This document shows, one piece after another, positions 33,001 to 46,094 of a stretch of 64,000 nucleotides of DNA. The stretch's first letter is position 1; the number at the start of each line of letters is the position of its first letter. The stretch lies in NCBI RefSeq assembly GCF_001039355.2, contig NW_019775452.1, forward strand, positions 319,078-383,077, in the 5' to 3' direction. A program made the translations under genes and the position numbers. The notes under the pieces were generated by a model, which had not been told where the DNA came from, searched no databases, and was given only the letters and a program-made list of their open reading frames with translations. This stretch comes from Lingula anatina (lineage: Eukaryota; Brachiopoda; Lingulata; Lingulida; Lingulidae).

Positions 33001-33862
33001 CAAAAATGGAGGACGGATCAACAAAGATACTTTGGAAGACTGTCAGAAAATATCTCTGGATCCACCCCTGGACTATCATCTTCTATCTACACTATTTAGT
33101 GCAGTCAAGCACATGTACAAAACACCTAAGAGGATTTGTATGGCTGATGGTCAGTGACTTAGGTCAATGACTGCCAGGTGAATGACCAACCCTAATGCAA
33201 TGGTCTGGAAAACAATGGATGAAGGTATTTGCTGGTATTTGACAAGGTTTGTCCCCAAGTAAAATAATAATAATAATAATAATAATAAATTTATTGAGCA
33301 CTTAATACATGCATTACNCCCACACACACACAGTAGAAGGTTGTGCAAACCAATCCTGTTTGTCAGATTTTCCACTTTATTCCCCAAACCAACTTCACAA
33401 TTAAGTTGTATTCTTTGCTCTTCTTCAGACTGTTAATTCTATGGTTTATGTTGTACAGTTTCAGTCAGGAAATCGTAACATAGATAATAGCAGATAATTT
33501 CATACAGGAATTCTGGTACATATATATGATACTCAGAGGACTCTTGAAGACTGTAAGTATCCCACTGTCTAGCAGTGTTGCATAATCTTGGACATACAGC
33601 TTTATTATAGACAAATACACTAATGAAGCCATGCACGATAAGCTACATGTATTCATTCATATACTATAGACTATCATCTTCTATCTACACTATTTAGTGC
33701 AGTCAGGCACATGAACAAAAAACACCTAAGAGGATTTGTATGGCTGATGGTCAGTGACTTAGGTCAATGACTGCCAGGTGAATGACCAACCCTAATGCAA
33801 TGGTCTGGAAAACAATGGATGAAGGCATTTGCTGGTATTTGACAAGGTTTGTCCCCAAGTAA

Positions 33863-33908
<46 letters not shown>

Positions 33909-36900
33909 TTATTGAGCACTTAATACATGCATTACAAAGACATCTACTGTTTATCTAATCTACATCACATAATATTCTAGATAACATAATTCAGATAAAA
34001 TATATTTCATAAAAACTTTCTGTTTTGTGTTTCATAAATATTTAACTGAGATTTATATGACATCCTGGTTATAAAATACTAAAGCTATCATAAATAAAGA
34101 GGTGGAGGAGCCAAAGCAGTCAGTCACTGCTACTGCATCTTAAATATTCTTAAATCAAACTACTGATTTGGAGCTGAAAGGGTAATTAATGACCATTAGG
34201 TTTTCTAATAAAGCAATATATAATTGAAGAAGTGCAAGAACCTGGATCTTCTAGTCACACAATTTCAGCCTACATATTTGCTCTTAATTTCATTTCTTCA
34301 GATGAAATCAATCTTCCTGCCACAAATGCAAATTCAAAACCTCTTCCATTTATTTTGAACAATATGATCCTTATTATGTAGCTTGACAAAGAAAAATGTC
34401 TTTAAAATATTCCATGACAAAAGTACCTGTCACTGTGCCTTTTTTTTTAACCTTACACACAAATCAGATGGCTACAGTAAGGGTGAAAGGTATCAATACA
34501 AATGACACTGAGTTTTTTGGTTCTCTTTCTACTTTCTAAGTATGCTAAGAGGATGACAGTCAGTACCTTCAACTTTGAAAAACAATCAATATTGCCTTAT
34601 ATCTAATCACCTCCCTTGCACGTTTGCAGAAAATTCTAACCGATAAAAAGTCCTGCCAACAGATCCCACAGGATTTTTCAAATTCAGTACTTCAAGAAGA
34701 TTTCATAACAGGAAACTTGCTTGCTTGAAGCAATAGGAATAACTAACATAAGTAGAGAGCATTTGTCCTTAGGTTCGTTTAAAGATAATGCACATAAGTC
34801 AATTGAGATATTTTGCTGAAAGAATAGACATTCCCAGGGATATTGCTGTCCAGTCTCTTACTATGGACTATTTCCTTGAACCAATTAGCATTGACTGTGA
34901 AAGCACTTCCCTCAAGACAATCAATCAATCAAACCAATTGGAAAAAGTACTGATGGAATGACCAAGCAGTCTATGTGTGCTGGTAGTGATCAATACCGTG
35001 GTGATCAATACCACCATCGGTGTTAGTTTGCAACAATCGTTGTCGAGGCCAAGAGACCAAGGTATGCCACTTGACCTTTGAAGCACCTAGACAGTATCAA
35101 AAAAATGTCAATAGCAATGCTGATTGACAAATACTGTATTTGCATGTCATATCCTGGAAATGTGAAAAGTATATTCTGTTGAATCCCACTGAGAATCTTC
35201 TTCAACTTGATTCGAGGTAGATAATCAGTCATCATAACCTTCACCACTGACAGAACAGGAAAGGCATCAATTTAAAGAATAGGTTTTAGGTCAAATAATC
35301 AGATACATTTAAGAATAACCTGCAGACGACAAGGAGCTGTCTGTGCTTGTGTCTACATCTGTCCTGGTGTAATAATCATGTGCTAAAAGTCAGGAAATAC
35401 AGTAAACATCACTAAAAACATGACTGATCTCTCACCATTGAAAACCTCACAGGTTTAGAACATGGTTACAACATTTAAAAAGTGCATGTACCAGCTGTGG
35501 TACTAATTACAAATTTTTGGTACAGATCTCCCCCAAGAACCCAAACCTCAACCAAGGAAAAAGGCAATAAAATTATTTTTAAACTAGAGGATCAGAGGAT
35601 CACTTCTCTCTCCCAAGAGTGACTGTCAATTCTAAATATTTCATCAACATTTGTGAGGAACTTATTTTGAGATATCTTATACAAACCAAAACCAATGAAA
35701 ACATAATTTCCTTTGACAGATGTAGAAATCACTTTATGAATTTTCATCAGAAACATCAATCTGCCAGATGGGTACCTGGTAAACTATTGTGATTGCAGTA
35801 TCAAAATGTGATTCAAGGTGGCAGACTACAGGGCCCTTGATTTATTGCTATTGGCTAAATGTACTCGAGTCAAACAACATAACTATGGCATTGTCATAAT
35901 TCAAATGACATGTTAGGTGGCTAAGATAAAGCACAACGGTAAACAATAGGTATCTCACCAGAGCTCTGTCACAAGGTGCATCACTTCACACAACCAATAT
36001 TCCAAATGTACCAAAATTGCAAATCATCAATATGAGTTGTCATACTTGAACAGTCTGCATGGCAACCATAAAGCATAAAAGTCTAGAACTGGTATCTTTA
36101 CAGTGAGTGAATAAAAACATCAATTCACACCAGCAAAAATAAAATGAGTTCCACAACAGTCAGACAGTCAGCTATGTGAAAGGCTTGGCTGTGTATATAT
36201 AGGCATAGACAATAATCAAACTAATTTTACTGACAGTGCAAATGCACCTGAATAATAGAAAAACAAGTTACATGATTGTCAAATAATACAAATAGCATAT
36301 TAATTGGATTAATACTAGTATTTCCTGAATATAATACTAAGCCATTCAGATTAATCTTGTGAAACTAGACAAGCATATTGGATTGCAAGCAGCACCAAAT
36401 TCACAATTAACTCAAATCACAATGTTTTAGCCTTTTGGCCTTGAAAATTGTCCATAAAAGAATTCCCCATGCAGAGTTGAGAGCTAGCAAGCATCAATTC
36501 ACTTTCAAGACACTGAACTCATTATCTGCCCTGTGCCTTTATTCACCGAGCCCGTTATGCAAGTCAGCAAGAACTTCAACTCTGGGGAAATCACTGAAAC
36601 CAGTTGCATATTTCATGACAGTGTTCAATGGAATTTTTCTCACTATTGCTAGAGTAGAACATGATATATAACATAAACAATATGCCTTTGTTCAACCTTT
36701 GAATGTGTCTTTTCTAGTTTTTTCAGCAAATCCACAAAAGTACAAATATTTGAATTGAAATTCGGCTTAGCGCCAGCCATAATACGACAAATGGATTCCA
36801 TTGTCTCTGCAATTAAGTCATTTCAGGAAATGTTTGGTCTATTTTCAGTCTCAATTGGTTGTGAAGAAGTACAACTTAAAGTGAACACTATATATAGCAG

Positions 36901-37799
36901 AATTAACCGCATACCACAACAATAACTATCTTTATATACGGTAGATAGAACGGAAGATTTACACAAACAATATACTGTATATATAATAGCTAAAATTGCA
37001 TTTACCTTTTGCCCTCCAATACTTAGGTGTCCATCAAATTGCCTACCAGTACACCAAGACAGTGGAATTATTGGAAATCCAAAAGGAACAATTAATTTTT
37101 TCGAAGAAACTTACTGCATAGTTGTTACATATTTGAATCAAATGTAATTCTCTGGTCAACTGGTTTGTCCCTAGGGTGCTATTTACCTTGAAAATTTCAA
37201 ATCTCTATGGATCTTTCCATTGGCCAAATCTCTACACATTAATATTTTATATAGCTGATCCCAGTTTGAGTAAACTGCCAATGCTGGCAAACCATTGTAT
37301 AGAACTAACTTTTTATGGGTCTATGAAAGAATCCATTTTCAGTTGCTTTACATACGGAACTAATGAATTGCATATCTGTCTGGAAGCCTGATGAGATAAC
37401 ATAATGTACACAAAGATTGCAATCCAAAGTAGAATGGGCAAGACTGGAAGACCACAGGTTCAACATGTTAATGCACTTTCAATGAAAACCTATACTCCCA
37501 ACTCAGAGAAGAATTTCATTAGCTGTATTATGTTATAAGAATAAAGTAATTTTTCTTCACTTAACAGCTATTATTGACAGCTAATATTACATGTCTTTCT
37601 TTAGAAAGTAGCTGGTGGGAGTGAGAGCAAGTATATATGCTGGATAAGGGCTATTCACCTGGAAAGCCCCATTCCCTGATGAAGATGCTCTGAGAGACAT
37701 TGAAATATTGGAGGTAATATTAGCTTGTCAATATTAGCTATTGAGTGAACAAAAATAACTTAATTCTTCTATGCTCTAACTGTATGTAACTGATAAGTC

Positions 37800-37846
<47 letters not shown>

Positions 37847-40800
37847 CAATACTGTGGCATCAAGCCAGGCAAATTGGGAGACCACCACTATCAAATTTAT
37901 TTTGATGACAGAATGGTCAACAATAGACAAATATCTGGGACTTAAACTGAACTTCATGTTGTCTTTCTTTTTGTTGTTTCACAGGTGAGGTTAGAGCAAT
38001 TTTCATCAATGGAACACTATGCTTAAGATGTACAGTTATCAAAACACTTACTTCACTCGGAATTCCTGCAGCTTCACCTGATGAATCAGCCCACCATACC
38101 ATCAAGTAAGTGAAAAAAGCAATCCAAAGCATGCTCCCAATAAAACTACATGGATACCACATTTTCTTCTCCTGCAAAACAAAAATCCAAAATAAAATTG
38201 GAGTCCATAAAATATTTAAAATAGATAGAAATTTCCACACAGTTTGTATTAATTGTATTAATTGTAATATCCTGACAGTGGCCCAATGTGATGGACCAAC
38301 ACTGGCCCATTCATTATTGTTAAAGGGCCAACACTGAAACAACCTTTAAAGCTGAAGGACCATCATACTAAGAGGCCAAAGCTGCTCCTACCTTCATCAC
38401 TGTTGGGCCAACACTTTCTCGCCATTCAATGCTGAATGATCAAAACTATCCTATCTTTCACATCTGGAGGGCCAACTATGGCCCAGGCTTCTAAGCTAAA
38501 TCTGGAGGGCCAAAATTGGCCAGGCCCTAGATCACAGTCTATAACCTTATGTAGTGCCAATGTGCCTCCTTATATTTCTTCAAACTGATGAATTACAAGA
38601 CAAGTTTGATTACTGATTGCTCTTATTGTTAAGAAAAAGAACTTTAATTAGCTGGCAAATTTATTGTGGGTCAGCTCATACGTACAGGTCTTCTCACATC
38701 TGGCAGTGTGATCCATAGTGGAAACACTATGGGAGCCAGCAAAATATATGTTAGTCTTTTCCGTGGGGTTTTTGGCCAACTGATATCCAACGGTTCTTCC
38801 TCTTCTTCCAGGGGGTCTTCATGCTAAAAAAAGCATTAATATATTGATGATCTTTATGGAAGAAGGCCTTAGGCTGCATATAATGTTGAATAGATATATA
38901 CTAGAAGTTTCTCACACAATTCTGTCATTGGAAATCACTAACTTTAATAATTAAGGAAAAAGGAACAGGATCAATTAGAGCTGTACAGCATTGGAAAAAA
39001 TTTTTAATAAAATCTGCAGGAACAGCAAACAATCATCCAGAAATAAACCAGGAGTCAAAATTTGAGGGTAAATATCACACAGTAACTCGGATCTTTTCAA
39101 TGGGGAAAAATTGTGAATTTTACTGATACTGTATTTTTAAGTCATAATTTCTTAAAATAAAAGAATTCCTATTGGGTGATTACAACAAAATTGAAAAAGA
39201 GACTACCTTATAGTTCTATTCTATGCATTAAAAGCATCACAAATTCTAATTGAAAAAAATTTTTATGATTTTAAAATGATGTATCTGAATGTTTGATCAT
39301 TTTTGCCCGTTAAAAAGATCGAGTCATTGCAGTAACACTTTGATGTGTTTTAATCAATTTCTGCACTTCAGATATATGAGATGTATTTTTAAAACATTTA
39401 TATAACTGTTTCTGAAAATGAAGATTTACCTCTGAGTTGGCACTGTCTTGAGTTGCCTGGCTAACAGCATCGTCTGGTGGCAATCCACTGCTTGGAACAA
39501 CAGCTAGGTTGTCACTGGTTTGCTTGCCATTAAAACCAGTTTCCATGTCTGTGTGGATGAGAATATGAATCTTAACATCCAACATCAAACCATTTAAATC
39601 AAATTGTATTACTACATGAAACTGGATGCAAATGTTAATTTATTATTCAATTTTATTGATTTTTACATAAAAGTTTTATGGGCCTCTGTAGATATGTTGG
39701 TGTGCAGTTTTTTTATTGAAAAATAACCAGAAGCTTACCTCTTGATAGATAACAATATGTATGAAACCTTTTTGTTAGTAGATATGCATTAATTTGGACT
39801 ATGATTTACGGAAGAAAGATTAACAGGGTAAGAACAGAATCTTGGAGCTTCTATCTAGTGTGAAAATTCTGGGAAACAACACTCCAGATGACAATCACAC
39901 AAAATGGAAGTTACAAAACCACAGTTCTACACAAGTGACCACACATAGAAGAGTTATATATCTGAGGGACTGTTCACAATGAACTTTGTTGATCTACTAG
40001 CTAAAGCACATTCACTCCACAGGGACTCTTGCTGAATGCAATTAGATTAACAGACCAACACACTACCTCCTGGCACTGAGTACAATATAGAAAAGGTTAT
40101 TATAGGAGCATGTTGGAAACAAGAGGATGTGTGTTAGTCTGATTGCATTGAACAAGAGTCCCACCAAAGCTAGTGCAAATAAGCTAGGTCGACAAAATTC
40201 ATTGTGAACGGCCCCTAACTTTGATCACGCACACTATGAACCATCTTAGAAAAAAAGCCAGATATTCTGAGAAGGTTACAATTTAACAGGGTTTTGCTTC
40301 TAACAAGTGAAGAAATGGCTCTTTACAGCACATAAGAAAATAAGCATGTTTGAATTGAGATAATCATCAAGTAACATCTGCTTTTCAATTTCAGGATTAA
40401 AAACTTCTTCTAGATAATGAAGCTAAGCTAGTCACTAGGAAGTACAAAAAATCTCACAAGGACTGCACTTTTTGTTAAAATACTTCACAGTGTGGAGTGC
40501 ACCTAAAATAATAGGACTTGATCAGTTTCAAAATAGTTTTCAAAGCTGTACCTTAAATTTAGTTATTTGGAAAGAAAAAAATTAAATTGATAGATATCAC
40601 TTCATAAGAAAAAAATTCATCAAACTGACAAAAATCACTCCAATGGCAAATATTTACCAACATGATAAAAACCAGTTCAATGTAAAACAAAAAAATTAAA
40701 ATAATCTAAACCAGTTGGTCAAGTGATTCAAACAAGTTTGAGAGTATAACAACTTGTATAAAACCAGTTCAAGAGATTTAAAAAAAAAACAGAGAAAATG

Positions 40801-43800
40801 ATAAGCATGATTAGTGCCACATCACATAAGCTCTGGGAGCTTACCAGACAAGCTCTCCACTGTGGTTAGTGTGCATCCACCAGATTTGTTATCTACCAGT
40901 CCAGGGGGGTGATAGTGATTGGTGGCAGTAAACGTACCATTGATTGTGATTCTCCCATTGGAAATGGACGGAATGCCATTTTTTGACTGCGGATTTGGGG
41001 ACATGTTGCTGTCACCATCAATCACTACTTTCAGAGAAGCTATGGCATGCAGGTTGACAGCTCTTTCATGAATGTGCCCTGGAATTTTCAAAAAGCACTG
41101 ACTCAGAAAAGTTTTTAAAAATAATACTTATAACTGAATGGTGTGCAAAAATCAACACTTATCGAATATTGACACACAAACACCTTTGCTTACCACTAAA
41201 GAGTAAAGCTGCATTGCAGTAAGATTGTTTCAATGTTTCAAATTCACAGTTAAATCTTGGAATGAATACTGAAAATGCTCTTAATCACATTACACATTTT
41301 GTAAAATTTATTTGACATAATAAAAAAGATATTCTACTTCAAAGTGTTTTAAACAACTTGATGTAATATGTATTGGTACTAAAAATACTTTGAAATATTT
41401 TCTTAAATAGTAATAAAAGATAATAAATATAATATACAATATACCACAAAGTTCTATTAGATGCAAAACCAATGAAGCATACACACAAACACAAACCAAA
41501 TCTTGCAGTACCATTAACAACAAACAATTCCACATTGTTAAAACACGTCAAGTCCTGATCAAATTACATGACAAGTTCTACCTGGTCTGTGCATATTTCA
41601 GCACTGCTGCCTGGGTATGTCAAAATGATAATCTTAAACAAAACTACAGGGCTTTTTTTTACCTGTTCCCAGGGGATCAATAGTTTGGATCATCAACTGG
41701 ACAACCCCATGCCGAAACCTGCCAGTGCCTCCATGGAGGATGGGGAGACTGGTGGATCGCTCGGTTTTCTGAAAATAGGAAATGAACCATTATATATCAC
41801 TAGAGGATCAAATTTTGATATTTCAAGGCTGTCTTTATTTCATATGTGCATACAGTCCTGTGGATTGGTGGGTTTATCAAAAGGATAAACAATTTATGAT
41901 CATTGCAACTTTGGGACTCGGCTAAGGTTGGGTTTTCAAATGTCAAGATGCTATATATTGCAACTGTCTTAGCTACATGTATTTCTTACCCAAATGCAGA
42001 AAAAATTCCATTGGTGTTTAGGTTCTTACATTCACTACACCTGGTTATCATAAGTTTTGAAGTTTTGGAAAGATTTAGAGGATGCCAGAAAAAAGGTAAT
42101 TATAATTATGTCCCAAACTGCCAAATTCTATCAAACCTGATGACTGCTTACATGATAAAAAAGGTTAAAATCCCCAAAGATAACAGCATTTTGGATTAAA
42201 TGCAAGATTGCATGTTGATGACATAAGCATCCAGTGCTGAGTAAGTTCACTAAGGAAATATGAATCTAACATTTTAATGTTAGTGCAAAAACAAATTGAA
42301 ATCACGAACAAAACAGATTGGATTCATTCAAACGTTACTTCATACATGACACAGTAATCTAATCTTACTAAGCGAACATTATGTCAAAACGAAAAAAAAC
42401 TGAGTAAATATATTTGACTTAGGATTAGGACTGATTTCTCCTGGGTGAGCTAGGGGCAAATGGTAATAAATTCCTTGGTGTCAGGTGCGTTTGTTGTGGG
42501 ATTAACTTACTTTTTAGGTTATCAGAATTTCATTTTTCTCTGAGACTTCTTCCTTGTTGAATGATTGGACATGGATGGGAAGACTATCAGTCTTGTATTT
42601 TTTTTTTTTTTTACAGAGCTACTTACGAGTAATCATAAATTACCGGCAAGTTAAATTTGCAATTAATTCTGTACAATGTCCAGAAAATCTAGCAAATTCT
42701 ATCAACTGATAGTAGTTCTCTTAAAATGAGAAATATGAACGAGTAAGTTTTAATATAATTTTTAAGTACTGCATTGTTATAGTAATGGATGTTCTTTATA
42801 ATATATCCATTCCTTAAGAAATAATCATTTATCTTTTTAAAATATTTTTAAAAGCATCATCAACATACACAGTTAAACATTCTTTTCTTTTAACAGTATG
42901 TCACTTTAAATGCTTTCTGATGAAGACCGTACAGGGCATATTTCAATTCATCGATGATTGTGTGATCATTTTCCTTTCAGTATAACAGCTGAAGCAAACT
43001 ACTTTCCCTGGATGTCATACAAGGACAATGCTTTTGAATCAGAAGAGAATAACGTGACAACATTAATCTTTTGTGCCGCAAGATATCAAATCTATTCTTT
43101 ATTAAAGATCACAAAGGAGCAAAGCCATAAGTTCATGGAAAAAAGGTATCCACTTGTCTTCCAATATGTACTATGGCCTAAATGATGACATTTTGCAATG
43201 AAAAAGGACCATGCAAAAAGTGATATTGATTTTTACTTGTTCTATTATATTCATCAAATTAACACATGTACACCATACAATGTAGATCTGTCATAAAGAA
43301 AATAATTCAATTCTATAAATTATGTAATTTCTCGGTGATTTTGTCATCTTCAATGCACACGGTACCATCAAATTACTGTGCCCATACTAAGTTCCAATAG
43401 TTTCCATCATTTAACTTGATAATTTAGGAGTATACAGCTACCCAAAAAATGGCTTTAACACAGTACAATCAACATCATTATCCTTAGGCCCTGCTTTCAG
43501 GATGGTATTGATTGCTGGATGTTGAATTACAGCTATATTTGTGCATCCCACCTCTTTATTTTCTCTGCTAATGTATGTTTGCCCTTGCCTCAGAATCTGA
43601 GGGACTACAATGCAAACTGTGGAAATTCAACACATTATCTGCATTTGACAAATCTTTATGACGTCTGCTTTTACAAACACAGAGCTGAGGATGAATTGAC
43701 GCATTGTACTATATGCAATCATCAATTTGGTGAAATAAGTGGCGTTTCGGTCTGGCTGTCACATGGAGTGATATAATAAATTGTCAATAAAACAGTAACA

Positions 43801-46044
43801 TCAAAGAATATTTACTTTAAAGCATTACGTGTGGGATTATGCATTTCAAACAAAAGATTTCCATCAGAACTTTTCCTGGATGGTTTGGAATTGCAGTAAA
43901 ACTAATATCCTTTCAAATACTTTGAATTAATTCGGATATATCAAAAGACATTTTTAGAAGGAATAGAATCTGTTCAGTGGTTTTTGTGATTACCTTCTGC
44001 AATGGTTACCAAATGAAAATCACATAGATACAATTGATTTGAAAACTTTCTTCAAGCTCTGTGGGTATTATTAGACATTATCTTTGTACAAGAGTGGAAT
44101 CTAAGTGGTGCACTAATATTTGCAAACTGGAGAGAAAGAGAATATGATCCACACAGTTCCCAGGTAATGAGAATCAGAAAGTTTGAAGTCTGGGGTTTCT
44201 CAGGAATTCACACTTGATAGCCATAGTTGCTCTTGTAAGGCAAAATTATATGCTGTAATACAGAAATACATAGACAGGTGTAACATTTGTTCCCAACAAT
44301 ACCCAGTACTTATCTTCATGGAAAAAACCCGTAAAGAGCAGATGTCTGTAAAAAAAAAAATCAAACACTGGTCATCAAGACTATTTCCTGCCTTTTCTTC
44401 TGTTCAGTTATAGACCTTGGTCCCAAATCACTGAAACTAGCATTTCTCCTTACAAAGCATGCCTGTTGCAATGGTTACTCAGGGGCAGATTTAGGCCGTC
44501 TTCTGGGTCTTCTGGAAGACGGTCAGACTTTTAAGTTTACATTGACCGGTATCTATTTTTTTCTGTCGGAAGACGGTCAAAATGGAGGATGGTAATAAAG
44601 ATAATTTGGAAGACTGTCAGAAAATATCTCTGGGTCCGCCCCTGGTTACTGACAAAAAAGGATTTTGGTCAATTGGGTGGAGGGTGGGGGGTAGAAACAT
44701 TATAAACTGCAGAGTTCTTAGCCTGGTAGTCTTGGTTTCTAAGTACAGTAAGCCTTTTCCACTATTTTTGTGTCAATAGCAATGTTTTTTACAGTTGGCA
44801 CAGATTTACACTTCAATTTATGGATTGAGAGATCAATGGGAAGACTGAATCCATTTTCAGATAGAGGAGATATATAGGGTATCTTTACCTCTGTGACCAA
44901 ACTGAGATAGTCATTAGAATTATCATTGCACCAAAACCATGACCTGTCACCTTTGAAATATTCAGTATCGAATACCACAGGTCCCATTTGATGCCTCTCA
45001 AGCTCTAATCAACTTCATTCCCTTACAGTAATAGTAATCAATCTCCAAATATTGATAAAAATAATTTCCCCAAGCTTTCATAATTAGATTAGCTGTACAG
45101 GAGCCAGCTACTTAACTTCTGAGAATCGTGATAGAGTGTAGAACTAAACTTCTCAAGTGAGTTCAAACCTGGTCACTTCCTCATTAAATAAAATCATTGT
45201 CTGAATCCTTTCCTGTGGGTATTTGGATATTTTTTTTAATTCTCTGAAATTTAAATTAACGCAATTAAGAAATGCCAACTCCAGTGCAGCTTAGAAAAAT
45301 TCAGGAAATACTTATTTTTCCTGACAGATTGGATAATACCAATCGACCTTGTTTATACATCTTTCCTTGTCTATAACATCCCTCACAAGATTAATAGCTG
45401 CAACGTGAAAATTTTAATATGTACCTAAGCATGAACTCAACCTCTATTCTGCCAAACTGCAATGAATACAAGTGCAGCAAGAAGTCATCTAAGTGATGAA
45501 AATCAGTCAGGTCTGAACAATCAGCTCTTAACACCATACAATGATATGTTTTGTTGGCAATGACATCTTCTACTGGTTTTTTTTTGTTTACGTTACACTT
45601 TTGTAGCTCATGTAACACTTGTTTCCATCCTCAGCATCACGTTTTCAGTATCACATTAAATTTCATATCATGTTAACAATTCACAACCTAATACATTCTT
45701 GAACACTATTTTGGATACTTTTAAGGGACTCAATGCTGTCACCTGCGTTTTTTTTTTCCAATATCTTAAACACCTTGAAGAAAAACAGACGAACAGATCA
45801 TCTTTCATGCAAACATAATCTCATCTTATTTTTAAGGTTAAGCAGAGATAAACAGTTGCTCAATTTTTGCTTAAGGCAAAACAGATTCAACATTCTCCTG
45901 TTATTTGACATCTAATGTCATGAATTATCCCAGGCCAAAGAAGACTAGAATTCACTCTTAAAATACCTTTTTGAAACCTTTTTGCCAGAAAAATGTATGC
46001 TTTTATTTATATACACAAAAGTTTCATAATAAAGAAAAATACTG

Positions 46045-46094
<50 letters not shown>

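Larger units (their letters stand above)
30302..33935. other. Alternating haplotype duplications joined by single Ns
   Basis: Segment 30302-31343 is repeated almost exactly from 31345. Part of that is repeated again from 32454, and part of the latter again from 33319. Each junction is one N (31344, 32453, 33318). Copies at 30302 and 32454 share allele-specific bases (CTCCCCACAG, GGCTGTG); copies at 31345 and 33319 share the other allele (CACACACACAG, GGTTGTG). This is what an assembler makes when it lays the two homologous haplotypes end to end. All of it lies in the 28849-38052 intron of the NCKX gene, so coding is unaffected, but the intron length is overstated. Confidence 0.85.

Noticed and set aside
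32903-33070. hAT assignment for the CAGGGGC-ended MITE
   Set aside because: The ends resemble hAT, but both copies show 6-bp rather than 8-bp target duplications, so I left the superfamily open.
30302-33935. Genuine tandem gene or repeat array
   Set aside because: Every junction has an N and the copies alternate between two allele sets, which fits haplotype misassembly better.
37917-38342. 141-codon open frame on the minus strand
   Set aside because: Only 38052-38171 is real, as an NCKX exon; the ends read into introns and a minisatellite.
43519-43776. 85-codon open frame with several Cys/His (HCTICNHQF)
   Set aside because: Looks zinc-finger-like at first sight, but the spacing fits no finger family and it lies within an NCKX intron without splice sites.
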